Below, in pieces: positions 1 through 6,216 of a DNA stretch of 11,071 nt. The stretch is from NCBI GenBank assembly GCA_002366675.1, contig DFBO01000123.1, positions 2,887 to 13,957 on the forward strand. Reading direction: 5' to 3'. This DNA is from Flavobacteriaceae bacterium UBA3078 (GTDB lineage Bacteria; Bacteroidota; Bacteroidia; Flavobacteriales; Flavobacteriaceae). A program made the translations under genes and the position numbers. Each line of letters opens with the position of its first letter. The first letter of the stretch is position 1. The notes beneath the pieces are model-generated. The model was given only the letters and a program-made list of their open reading frames with translations. It made no database searches and was not told the origin of the DNA.

Positions 1-426
1 GATAATGTATCTCATGTTATCAATTTTGACACACCAGATTTTCCCGAAAATTATATGCATCGAATTGGTAGAACAGGTCGTGCTGAACGTGAAGGACAAG
101 CTATTATATTTTCAACTGAGAAAGAACAGGAATCTCTTGAAAAGATTGAAAGGTTGATGCAAATGGAAATTCCGTTATTAGAAATTCCAGATACAGTGAC
201 TATTTCTACTGAACTTATCGAAGAAGAGCGAGAAGTTATTAAAGAACGAAACAATCCGTTAAGGCTTAAAAAAGGTGAAACAGTTGGTGCTGCTTTCCAT
301 GAAAAATCAGAGAAAAATCAAAAAGAAAATAAAGGAGGTTCTTATAAATTTAAAATTGCTCAGAAATATAAGAAACCAAAGACTCGTGGCGACAAAAACT
401 ATAATAAGCGTAATAAGAAGAAATAA
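1..426 (+). CDS. DEAD-box RNA helicase, C-terminal part (5' end outside window)
   Basis: The frame is open from base 1, so the gene enters from the left and only its last 141 residues are visible. They cover the end of the second RecA-like (helicase C) domain. DNVSHVINFDTP (residues 1-12) fits the motif V region, and HRIGRTGR (residues 20-27) is the diagnostic motif VI, whose arginines contact ATP and RNA. After about residue 75 comes a linker and then a highly basic, Lys/Asn-rich tail ending in KRNKKK, typical of RhlE-like helicases that use such tails for RNA binding. The family unwinds RNA in ribosome assembly, mRNA decay or cold adaptation. Which paralogue this is cannot be told without the N-terminus. 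The ATG at base 55 is internal, inside the conserved domain. No clear terminator follows the stop. Confidence 0.93.
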   Translation, partial: DNVSHVINFDTPDFPENYMHRIGRTGRAEREGQAIIFSTEKEQESLEKIERLMQMEIPLLEIPDTVTISTELIEEEREVIKERNNPLRLKKGETVGAAFHEKSEKNQKENKGGSYKFKIAQKYKKPKTRGDKNYNKRNKKK

Positions 427-434
427 TTTATTCT

Positions 435-627
435 TTATTTAAATCTGTTATTCATCCAATACTTCCAAGCACGTTGATAAAATTCTCTAGTGGATTATGA
501 AACTATACTTGTATTTAAAGAACTTTTAAGAAATTCAACAAATTGTTGGTCGTTATCAATTGCAGTTTTTCTATGCAAATCCAATAAAATTAACACACAA
601 AATCAAAAATAAAATTCTTAAAGTCAT
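435..627 (-). pseudogene. Remnant of a small secreted protein gene
   Basis: Read on the minus strand from an ATG at 627, the frame gives MTLRILFLILCVNFIGFA, a textbook Sec signal peptide, followed at once by TAG. In this lineage the residue after FA is usually Gln, so CAG to TAG is a natural reading. One base off, another frame continues with AIDNDQQFVEFLKSSLNTS, hits one in-frame TAA (495-497), and resumes as REFYQRAWKYWMNNRFK before its stop at 435-437. A signal peptide followed by protein-like sequence broken by one frameshift and two stops fits a decayed gene of about 60 codons, possibly with internal loss. I do not recognise the family. Chance open frames in AT-rich DNA are the alternative. 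Confidence 0.35.
440..456. repeat. 17-bp exact repeat, copy 1 (copy 2 at 4213-4229)
   Basis: TAAATCTGTTATTCATC occurs here and again at 4213-4229, in the same orientation. Here it overlaps the 3' end of the minus-strand gene remnant. The second copy lies 40 to 60 bp from the regulatory repeat upstream of the serine hydrolase gene. A 17-bp match in an 11-kb AT-rich window is unlikely but not impossible by chance. Confidence 0.3.
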
Positions 628-694
628 ATTCACACTTTTATAGGATACGTAATTAAACTTCTTAGAGGGAACTATAATCAACATTATATTTAGT

Positions 695-729
695 AAAAAA
701 AAGTCCCTTTCCATTTCTGGAAAAGGACT
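695..729 (-). terminator. Intrinsic terminator-like hairpin, minus strand
   Basis: Arms 702-712 (AGTCCCTTTCC) and 719-729 (GGAAAAGGACT) pair over 11 positions with one mismatch around a 6-nt loop. On the minus strand the stem is followed by eight T (plus-strand A695-A702). The plus strand has no T run after it. It lies about 190 bp beyond the terminator that already closes the esterase transcript, so it may be a backup or may end an unseen short RNA. Confidence 0.55.
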
Positions 730-921
730 AGAATAACCTTGTTTAATCAAAACCTTCCTAACAATAACTTATACCATACATAAGTTTAGCCTTGAATTCA
801 ACTTAATTATTCAAATAATTAATAACATTAATTATTAACTAAGGACTAATATCTTCAATTTTTCTTACTTGACCAAGCATAAAAGAAAATTCTATTACAC
901 TAATTATAAACAATAACAAAC

Positions 922-975
922 AAAAAAGCGAATCATATACATCACTGATTATCAGTAACTATACAATTCGCTTTT
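922..975 (-). terminator. Intrinsic terminator after the esterase gene
   Basis: A 10-bp perfect stem is formed by 924-933 (AAAAGCGAAT) and 966-975. On the minus strand it is followed by six T (A922-A927). The loop carries its own perfect hairpin, ACTGAT-T-ATCAGT (944-956). It starts 26 bp beyond the esterase stop, the right place to end the MotA-like/esterase transcript. It could also work weakly on the plus strand, where only four T follow. Confidence 0.7.
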
Positions 976-1000
976 AATAGAAATAATATGGTAGTTCGTA

Positions 1001-2233
1001 TTAATTTCTAGCTTTAAGTGTTTCTAATCTCTCTTTATGGTAGTCTTTACCGCTAATCTTATAGGCTAAAGCAACGTATTTTAAAGTGTTTTCATAATCA
1101 TTTATTGCTTCGTAATAATCTGCCATAGAATCGTAAGCATTGGCGCTCTTTGGGTAATATTTAATAGCCTGTTCAAAATACATTTTAGATTTATCTAATT
1201 GCTCCATGTCTATATTCATATATCCAGACATAATTAAAAGTTGTTCAGGATAAGGCGCAACATAATATCCGAAATGATGTCTTAGTTTATGCTCACGAAA
1301 AGAGATAATGTTTATTAGTTCTTCAGTGCTTGTTTCTGGATTATTAATTTTATCTGTATTTTCCATTTGAAACCATGTGAAAAGGGATAATAAACCATCC
1401 TTTATTGATGGCTGAGGAATGGTTCCATGCAAATCGTTTGGATAAAACTGCCATTTAAAAAACAGCTCGCTTTTAGGGTTTTCTTCTATAATATTAGATA
1501 GTATGATGTTTGACCGAGCAAATAAGGTATATTCAGACGTGTCTTGCATCACATTGTCTATGGTTATAGCAGAATTTTGCATGTGTAATTGTCCACCTAA
1601 AGACATAAATAACCCTTTTCCTTTGTAATTATTTTTAAGAAAAACATATTCAGCTTGCTTTAACAATTTCTGATTATCCCAATCTAAACTTGGATCGATA
1701 CTTATATAGTTTGCAAACAACTCTGGTTTATTTAATAAGGTATAGATAGTGAACAATCCTGCATACGAATGCCCAATTAACGTTCTATAATTAGTAACAG
1801 GATATTTTCCTTCTACATAAGGAATAAGTTCAGTTTCAATAAACTCTAGGAAATTGTCTGCCACGCCATTTTCTTCATTATAAGGCATTCCACGTCTTGA
1901 TGTTATTTTAGATGTTGTTAAGTCTCTTGTTCTGTTTTCAGCATTAGAAACACCAACTATAACCATTTCTGGCATAAAGCCTCCACTATAATAATCATGA
2001 ACATTAACTACTGTTGGCAAAAGAACTCTGCCATCTAAAATAAAAATAACAGGATAAGTCTCCTCAGAATCTGAAGTATAACTTTCAGGAACTTGAATAT
2101 AAATCTCTCTAGATTCGTTAAGCACATTAGAATATAGGCTATCTTTTTGTCCTACTTGATATACATATTCCGTTTGAGAACTAACTGTTTGCTGAAAAAG
2201 TAAATATATAATGATTAAACTAACTGTTCGCAT
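1001..2233 (-). CDS. Secreted alpha/beta-hydrolase esterase (IroE/COG2819-like) with C-terminal TPRs
   Basis: A 410-aa protein with an N-terminal signal peptide (hydrophobic 4-14, likely cleaved near TVSSQ at 16-20). Residues about 40-290 form a putative-esterase domain: a YIQVPESY strand near 45-52, PVIFILDG (61-68) and the nucleophile elbow GHSYAG (154-159) with Ser156. An Asp around 180-186 and His269 in NDLHG are plausible remaining triad members. Residues about 334-400 contain two TPR-like helix pairs, including the PKSANAYDSMADYY pattern. The family hydrolyses esters, for example trilactone siderophores (IroE, Fes-like) or acyl/acetyl esters; the substrate cannot be read from sequence. 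It is probably exported to the periplasm. The gene begins 24 bp after the MotA-like gene ends and very likely shares its promoter. A terminator follows. TPR-fused esterases of this layout are known in Bacteroidota. Confidence 0.88.
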   Translation of the reverse strand: MRTVSLIIIYLLFQQTVSSQTEYVYQVGQKDSLYSNVLNESREIYIQVPESYTSDSEETYPVIFILDGRVLLPTVVNVHDYYSGGFMPEMVIVGVSNAENRTRDLTTSKITSRRGMPYNEENGVADNFLEFIETELIPYVEGKYPVTNYRTLIGHSYAGLFTIYTLLNKPELFANYISIDPSLDWDNQKLLKQAEYVFLKNNYKGKGLFMSLGGQLHMQNSAITIDNVMQDTSEYTLFARSNIILSNIIEENPKSELFFKWQFYPNDLHGTIPQPSIKDGLLSLFTWFQMENTDKINNPETSTEELINIISFREHKLRHHFGYYVAPYPEQLLIMSGYMNIDMEQLDKSKMYFEQAIKYYPKSANAYDSMADYYEAINDYENTLKYVALAYKISGKDYHKERLETLKARN

Positions 2234-2257
2234 GTTGATATGATTGATTTTAACTAA

Positions 2258-2662
2258 TTAATTTTTTTGTAATCCTCTTAAAATAACAATTCCTATTCTG
2301 GCTATAATAAAAGTTAATAAGCCAAATGTTGCTGTTAATAGGGAAAGTTTAAGTCCACCTGCAAAAATTGATGGATCGGCATTTCCCATAGCTTCTATAG
2401 AATCGAAAGCAGTAATTAACCCAATAACTGAAGAGAAAAAACCAATGGCCAATCCTAACAAACTAGTATCAATAGCTAATTTTAGCATCTTTTTAGATGT
2501 TTTGATATTAGTTTTTATACTTAAAAACCCTTTAACAATAAAGAATAAAGACAATAACAAGCAAATTAAAATAATATACATAAAAAAGCCTCCTTCACTC
2601 ATTCTATCTGCGAAAGGATTTAATGCAATAACTACTTCTGGAAATAACACGAATAGTTTCAT
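2258..2662 (-). CDS. Small stand-alone MotA/TolQ/ExbB-like membrane protein
   Basis: A 134-aa protein with three predicted membrane segments (about 26-48, 66-88 and 104-128). The second and third carry the ExbB/TolQ/MotA channel signature: LGLAIGFFSSVIGLITAF (69-86), then SIFAGGLKLSLLTATFGL (98-115) and TFIIAR. Known family members form pentameric proton channels that power a partner with a peptidoglycan-binding or TonB-linked domain (ExbD, TolR or MotB). No such partner is encoded here, and the protein lacks the large cytoplasmic loop of full-length ExbB/MotA (usually over 200 aa), so proton-motive coupling is not established. The ATG at 2662 was chosen because a perfect -7 box lies 30 bp upstream; M21 and M28 are alternatives but would shorten the N-terminus before the first membrane segment. 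It is the first gene of a two-gene unit with the esterase. Confidence 0.8.
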   Translation of the reverse strand: MKLFVLFPEVVIALNPFADRMSEGGFFMYIILICLLLSLFFIVKGFLSIKTNIKTSKKMLKLAIDTSLLGLAIGFFSSVIGLITAFDSIEAMGNADPSIFAGGLKLSLLTATFGLLTFIIARIGIVILRGLQKN

Positions 2663-2691
2663 AATTGATGGGTTTTAAATTAAATATGATT

Positions 2692-2699
2692 CAAACTTA
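2692..2699 (-). promoter_or_regulatory. -7 box (TAAGTTTG) for the MotA-like/esterase unit
   Basis: A perfect match to the Bacteroidota TAnnTTTG -7 element on the minus strand, 29 bp before the ATG. No TTG is present at the -33 spacing, so the promoter looks activator-dependent. The 37-bp repeat at 2728-2764 lies exactly 28 bp upstream of this box, as at the serine hydrolase promoter. Confidence 0.6.
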
Positions 2700-2727
2700 A
2701 TAGAGATATTCGGATATAAAACTTAAT

Positions 2728-2764
2728 TGCGACGAACAACCAAATTAGCAAAGGTTTTAACCTT
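2728..2764 (-). promoter_or_regulatory. Duplicated upstream regulatory element, copy A (candidate LytTR site)
   Basis: Copy A of a 37-bp repeat, identical to copy B (4160-4196) except for a 3-bp block at 2734-2736. On the minus strand it starts with the near-palindrome AAGGTT-N2-AACCTT, continues TTTGCTAATTTGGTTG and ends GTCGCA. Two GGTT cores (2759-2762 and 2738-2741) are 21 bp apart on the same strand and helix face, matching the known two-repeat geometry of LytTR-domain binding sites (9-bp half-sites separated by about 12 bp). It occupies roughly -40 to -78 relative to the inferred start. Confidence 0.55.
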
Positions 2765-2770
2765 CATTTT

Positions 2771-4093
2771 TTAATTAATCTTAGTTAATGTTTTTGGCGA
2801 TTCGCCTGGCTGCATGAATAATAGTGTTTTAGCTTCTAAATTAAAATTTAATGTGACACCTAAAGATTCTAAAACAAATTCATCTTTTTCAGTTGCCTTT
2901 AATACTTTTAAATCACTGCCTTCAGGTGCTCCCTTTAAAACTTTACCATCTGTTTTAAAAACTAAATTAAATGGTAACTCATTAGATTCATAAACACCTA
3001 CGTATTTGTTTAATTCTGCTTTACTTAAAGCCACAGTATTAAAAGATGGTATATTTAAATCCTCTCCTTTTATAGCTGAAATGGCATTAAACATGATTGG
3101 CATCAATCCATAATCTAAAGCATTTGTATTTAAAGCTAATGCTATTTTATGTTCTGGAATGTAGATATACATAGATTTAAAAAAATCTATAGTACCATTG
3201 TGGGCAAAAATAGTCATCCCTTTCTTTTTCGCACTTAAAATACCACTTCCGTATTCGTCTTTAATGGTTGTCATTATTTTAAAACTCTTTTCAGACATTA
3301 ACTTTCCATTAAATAATGCATTTAGAAAAACAACTATTTCTGAAGGATTGGAAACAATACCTCCTGCTCCACCAGGAATTGTTAAGATTGCTTGATTAGC
3401 TTGATGTAAAGAGCCATCGTCTTCGTAATAATATGAGTAACACTCATTGTCTGAAATATTTATTTCACTACCAAAATAAGTGTTTTTTAACCCCAATTTT
3501 TTAACAATCTTTTTATTAAGAACCTGACTGTAAGATGCATTTTCTATATCTTCTAAAATATATCCTAAAAGCACATAATTTGTATTACTATAGTCGTTTT
3601 TTGAGCCTGCTTTAAAATCTGGTTTGTGCTTAGACATCATAGTCAACATCTGTTCTCTTGTAGTTTCAACTTGCTCATTAAAATTGTCGTCTGCTGCAAT
3701 ATTAAATAAACCACTAGAATGATCTAGCAGGTTAGCAATTGATATTTTTTCTGAACCTGGAATTTGAGGAAAGTAATTAGAAAGTGTTTCATCTAGTTTA
3801 ATTTTACCTTCATCCACTAATTGAAAAATCATAACTGCAGTATAGGTTTTTGTGATACTGCCAATTCTAAACTTTGAGTTTTTGGCAATAAGCTTGCTTT
3901 CTTTTTTATTGATATACTGATATCCAACAGACTTATTATAGATTTCGTTCCCATCTTTAGTTATGGTTAAATTGCCCATAATTTTATCATGATCAAAAAG
4001 CGTTTGAAGAAATTGATCTAATTGATTAAAGTTTTGAGCTTGCATGCTTGAGAAACTCCAAGCGAGAATAAAAATAAGAAGTACTTTCTTCAT
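2771..4093 (-). CDS. Secreted serine hydrolase, class C beta-lactamase fold
   Basis: A 440-aa protein with a signal peptide (1-19, cleavage after MQA before Gln20). The penicillin-binding/beta-lactamase fold (PF00144-like) spans about 22-340 with all three active-site motifs: SITK (79-82, nucleophile Ser79 and Lys82), YSN (168-170) and HNG (298-300), the equivalent of KTG/HTG. Ser79 should form an acyl-enzyme. The family includes esterases, D-amino-acid peptidases and transpeptidase-like enzymes as well as AmpC, so beta-lactamase activity should not be assumed. Residues about 355-440 form a small beta-rich C-terminal domain common in Bacteroidota members (LNKYVGVYES start). Export to the periplasm suggests a cell-wall or peptide substrate. 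It has its own promoter with the shared 37-bp element and lies divergent from the histidine kinase gene. Confidence 0.9.
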   Translation of the reverse strand: MKKVLLIFILAWSFSSMQAQNFNQLDQFLQTLFDHDKIMGNLTITKDGNEIYNKSVGYQYINKKESKLIAKNSKFRIGSITKTYTAVMIFQLVDEGKIKLDETLSNYFPQIPGSEKISIANLLDHSSGLFNIAADDNFNEQVETTREQMLTMMSKHKPDFKAGSKNDYSNTNYVLLGYILEDIENASYSQVLNKKIVKKLGLKNTYFGSEINISDNECYSYYYEDDGSLHQANQAILTIPGGAGGIVSNPSEIVVFLNALFNGKLMSEKSFKIMTTIKDEYGSGILSAKKKGMTIFAHNGTIDFFKSMYIYIPEHKIALALNTNALDYGLMPIMFNAISAIKGEDLNIPSFNTVALSKAELNKYVGVYESNELPFNLVFKTDGKVLKGAPEGSDLKVLKATEKDEFVLESLGVTLNFNLEAKTLLFMQPGESPKTLTKIN

Positions 4094-4123
4094 GTTTTAC
4101 AATTTGTTCTGATTAATAGCTTA

Positions 4124-4131
4124 CAAAGCTA
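4124..4131 (-). promoter_or_regulatory. -7 box (TAGCTTTG) for the serine hydrolase gene
   Basis: A perfect TAnnTTTG match on the minus strand, 30 bp before the ATG at 4093. There is no TTG at the -33 spacing. Repeat copy B (4160-4196) lies exactly 28 bp upstream, the same distance as at the MotA-like promoter. A second, weaker candidate, TTAATTTG (4137-4144), has one mismatch and does not keep this spacing. Confidence 0.6.
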
Positions 4132-4159
4132 TGCTTCAAATTAAATTAAAAAGGAACAA

Positions 4160-4196
4160 TGCGACAATCAACCAAATTAGCAAAGGTTTTAACCTT
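4160..4196 (-). promoter_or_regulatory. Duplicated upstream regulatory element, copy B (candidate LytTR site)
   Basis: This matches copy A at 34 of 37 positions; only 4166-4168 differ. The GGTT cores are at 4191-4194 and 4170-4173, again 21 bp apart. Within the half-sites, AAGGTTAAA and TTGGTTGAT partly fit the described LytTR consensus (a GTT core with flanking A/T preferences). It lies in the intergenic region shared with the divergent kinase gene, whose product pairs with a LytTR regulator. Confidence 0.55.
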
Positions 4197-4212
4197 TTGT
4201 TGAAACCCTAGC

Positions 4213-4229
4213 TAAATCTGTTATTCATC
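4213..4229. repeat. 17-bp exact repeat, copy 2 (copy 1 at 440-456)
   Basis: This is the second copy of TAAATCTGTTATTCATC. It lies between regulatory copy B and the REP-like pair, and no function is evident. The remainder of 4230-4304 is plain AT-rich sequence in which I see nothing. Confidence 0.3.
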
Positions 4230-4304
4230 TACAAAAATTGAAATCGCATAAAAAACATTGTATTATTGTAACTTAAAATGTATTTAAAAGAATTTTATGT
4301 TGAT

Positions 4305-4383
4305 TGTCGACATTCTGAACTTGTTTCAGAATCGCATAAAACCATACAATTATGAGACCCTGAAATAAATTCAGGGTAACACA
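4305..4383. repeat. REP-like inverted hairpin pair
   Basis: Two hairpins of identical design face each other. The first is ATTCTGAA-CTTGT-TTCAGAAT (4312-4332); the second is ACCCTGAA-ATAAA-TTCAGGGT (4357-4377). Each has a perfect 8-bp stem and a 5-nt loop built on CTGAA...TTCAG. The flanks are also inverted: TGT at each outer edge and CATAA (4335-4339) against TTATG (4350-4354) on the inside. This is the arrangement of a REP doublet or small MITE, and CTGAA/TTCAG hairpins of this kind are, from memory, common between genes in Flavobacteriia. No transposase is nearby. It lies between the divergent promoters. Confidence 0.7.
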
Positions 4384-4405
4384 ACGAGATAAGATGCAAC
4401 CAAAA

Positions 4406-4413
4406 TATATTTG
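4406..4413 (+). promoter_or_regulatory. -7 box (TATATTTG) for the kinase-regulator operon
   Basis: A perfect TAnnTTTG match, 17 bp before the ATG at 4431 and 47 bp before the alternative ATG at 4461. No TTG is seen at the -33 spacing. If used, the 5' leader would be about 12 nt for the first start and about 42 nt for the second. Confidence 0.45.
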
Positions 4414-4430
4414 TGTTTTAAACAAACTGC

Positions 4431-5483
4431 ATGTTTACCAAAAAAACCATATTAAAAACAATGACACGTGTGATTCTTCACATCATTTTTTGGTGTGCAG
4501 TTCTGTTATTCTTTACCTATTTTTTTGGTTCTGGTAGCGATAATTTTAATAATACGTTACTGTTTTCGTTGTTCTTAATGCCAGTAACCATAGCAACAAC
4601 GTATGTATCAATTTATAAACTTATCCCAGAATATTTAGTTACCAAACGTTATTGGCTTTTTGGACTATACAGTTTATACACTTTGATAATTTCAGGTTAT
4701 CTTATTATGGTTTCTATATTTTTTAGTCTGATTTATATCGCTAATTTTCAATATACCGAAATGAATCCCTTGACCAGAAATATCTTATTGGTAACAACTG
4801 GAGTATATGTCATAGTGGTTGTGGTGAGTGCTTTTAAATTACTTAAATTGAATTTAAAACAATCCGAAAACACTAAGAAATTAGAAACTAAAATTTTAGA
4901 AACACAACTAAAATTAAAAGAACAGGAATTGAATTACCTAAAAATGCAAATTCATCCACATTTCTTGTTCAACACGTTAAATACCATGTATGGCTTTGCA
5001 TTAAAAAAAGCTGATGAAACACCCGAAATGATATTAAAACTTTCTAATTTGTTAGATTATTTACTGTATCAAGTAGATAAGCCTTTTGTGTTACTAACTG
5101 AAGAAATCAATCATATAAAAGATTATATAGAGCTTGAGAAATTGCGATTTAATAAGACTTTAAATGTGAGTTTTAATACTGAAAATATTTTGGAAAGCAC
5201 ACAAATTGCTCCTATGCTTCTACTGCCTTTTATAGAAAACAGCTTTAAACATGGACATTTAAAAGATGGTGTGTTAACTATAAAAATTGATTTATCTTGT
5301 ACTACAGAACATATTCATTTTTCAATTGAAAATACTAGTTCTAAAACAGATGCAAGTGATAAAGGTATTGGTTTAGAGAACATGCAGAAACGCTTAGATT
5401 TGCTTTACAAAAACAAGTATGAGCTAACTATTGACGACACGAATAATATCTTTAGAGTAAACTTAACATTAAGCACAAAGTAA
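4431..5483 (+). CDS. LytS/YehU-type sensor histidine kinase
   Basis: A 350-aa membrane kinase. Four hydrophobic segments (about 13-32, 44-61, 76-104 and 117-137) form the sensor. A coiled-coil linker (about 140-170, rich in KLETKILETQLKLKEQEL) leads to the His_kinase domain (PF06580), with QIHPHFLFNTLN (173-184) carrying the expected phospho-acceptor His177. The ATPase domain shows LPFIENSFKHG (265-275, N-box) and GIGLENMQKRL (312-322, G-box). There is no extracytoplasmic domain, so a membrane-embedded signal or a partner protein is likely. The gene abuts the response regulator without a gap. The start is uncertain: ATG 4431 is the longest, but ATG 4461 (M11, TRVILHIIFW) gives a more usual membrane start and a longer leader after the -7 box. 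I infer that the ligand may relate to the envelope enzymes encoded divergently. Confidence 0.92.
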   Translation: MFTKKTILKTMTRVILHIIFWCAVLLFFTYFFGSGSDNFNNTLLFSLFLMPVTIATTYVSIYKLIPEYLVTKRYWLFGLYSLYTLIISGYLIMVSIFFSLIYIANFQYTEMNPLTRNILLVTTGVYVIVVVVSAFKLLKLNLKQSENTKKLETKILETQLKLKEQELNYLKMQIHPHFLFNTLNTMYGFALKKADETPEMILKLSNLLDYLLYQVDKPFVLLTEEINHIKDYIELEKLRFNKTLNVSFNTENILESTQIAPMLLLPFIENSFKHGHLKDGVLTIKIDLSCTTEHIHFSIENTSSKTDASDKGIGLENMQKRLDLLYKNKYELTIDDTNNIFRVNLTLSTK

Positions 5484-6200
5484 TTGAGTGAAAACAAAAA
5501 CATATCCTGTATAATTGTCGACGACGAAGCCATTGCTAGAGAAATTATTGCGACACACATATCCAAAATAAGCAACATCCAAATCGTGGCAAGTTGCAGT
5601 AATGCCATGGAAGCCTTTAATGTAATTAGCAATAACAACGTGGATTTGGTGTTTTTGGATATTAACATGCCTGAAATTTCTGGAATTGCTTTTGCAAAGT
5701 CTATAAACAAAAACATTAAAATTATTTTCACAACGGCTTATAGAGATTATGCTGTGGAAGGTTTCGAGCTACAAGCTGTCGATTATTTACTGAAACCTAT
5801 TTCGTTTGAACGCTTGCTAAAAGCTGTAAACACCTATTTTGAAGTCTATAGCGATTCTAAAAACCAAGAACCTCAAATTACAGAAAGCAACCATTTTATG
5901 TTTGTTCGTGCAGACAGACGCATGATTAAAATGGATTACGATGCCATTATTTACATTGAAAGTTTTAGCGATTATATTAAAATTCATTTAGCCAATAAAA
6001 CCATCGTTACTCGTGAAACCATAAGTGCCATTGAAGCCAAACTACCTAATAAACAATTTATTAGAATCCACAGATCGTTTATTATTGCTTTGGCACATAT
6101 ATCTTCTTTTACCAACGAACATATTGTTATTCATGGACAAGCTTTAACCATTAGCAGAACCTATAAAAAGGAGGTTTTGGAGTTGTTGGAGAAATATTAA
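5484..6200 (+). CDS. LytTR-family response regulator
   Basis: A 238-aa protein. The receiver domain (about 7-122) has acidic residues Asp13/Asp14, phospho-acceptor Asp59 in FLDINMPEISG, Thr83/Thr84 and Lys104 in LLKPI. The LytTR DNA-binding domain (about 137-236) is recognisable from VRADRRMIKM, IIYIESFSDYIKI and FIRIHRSFII. The start is TTG (5484-5486), directly after the kinase stop. The next in-frame Met is residue 42, which would delete the first acidic residues of the receiver, so TTG is well supported and implies translational coupling. LytTR regulators bind tandem sites one or two helical turns apart, typically as activators. Such a pattern occurs upstream of both minus-strand units (copies A and B), making them the prime candidate targets. 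Confidence 0.93.
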   Translation: MSENKNISCIIVDDEAIAREIIATHISKISNIQIVASCSNAMEAFNVISNNNVDLVFLDINMPEISGIAFAKSINKNIKIIFTTAYRDYAVEGFELQAVDYLLKPISFERLLKAVNTYFEVYSDSKNQEPQITESNHFMFVRADRRMIKMDYDAIIYIESFSDYIKIHLANKTIVTRETISAIEAKLPNKQFIRIHRSFIIALAHISSFTNEHIVIHGQALTISRTYKKEVLELLEKY

Positions 6201-6216
6201 GGAACGAAAACTGAGG

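Larger units (their letters stand above)
427..1000. other. 574-bp AT-rich intergenic stretch with gene debris
   Basis: No intact gene was found here. On the minus strand there is a likely remnant of a small secreted protein (435-627) and two intrinsic-terminator-like hairpins (695-729 and 922-975). The 730-920 part is very AT-rich and shows no readable coding remnant, promoter box or repeat that I could support. Confidence 0.6.

Noticed and set aside
2751..2764. AAGGTT-N2-AACCTT as a transcription terminator of the serine hydrolase gene
   Set aside because: The loop would be only 2 nt, there is no T run, and the same sequence occurs upstream of the hydrolase gene where no terminator is needed.
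2723..2767. A 14-codon minus-strand frame (MKVKTFANLVVRRN) lying over regulatory copy A, as a leader peptide
   Set aside because: Copy B reads the same central residues but has no ATG and diverges afterwards. The conserved feature is the DNA and its spacing to the -7 box, not a peptide.
4137..4144. TTAATTTG as the -7 box of the serine hydrolase gene
   Set aside because: It has one mismatch, and the perfect TAGCTTTG at 4124-4131 keeps the same 28-bp spacing to the repeat as the second promoter.
5405..5731. Minus-strand open frame opposite the kinase-regulator junction
   Set aside because: It is antisense to two well-supported genes, has no family features and no promoter box. The same applies to other frames opposite lpdA, the barrel gene and the serine hydrolase gene.
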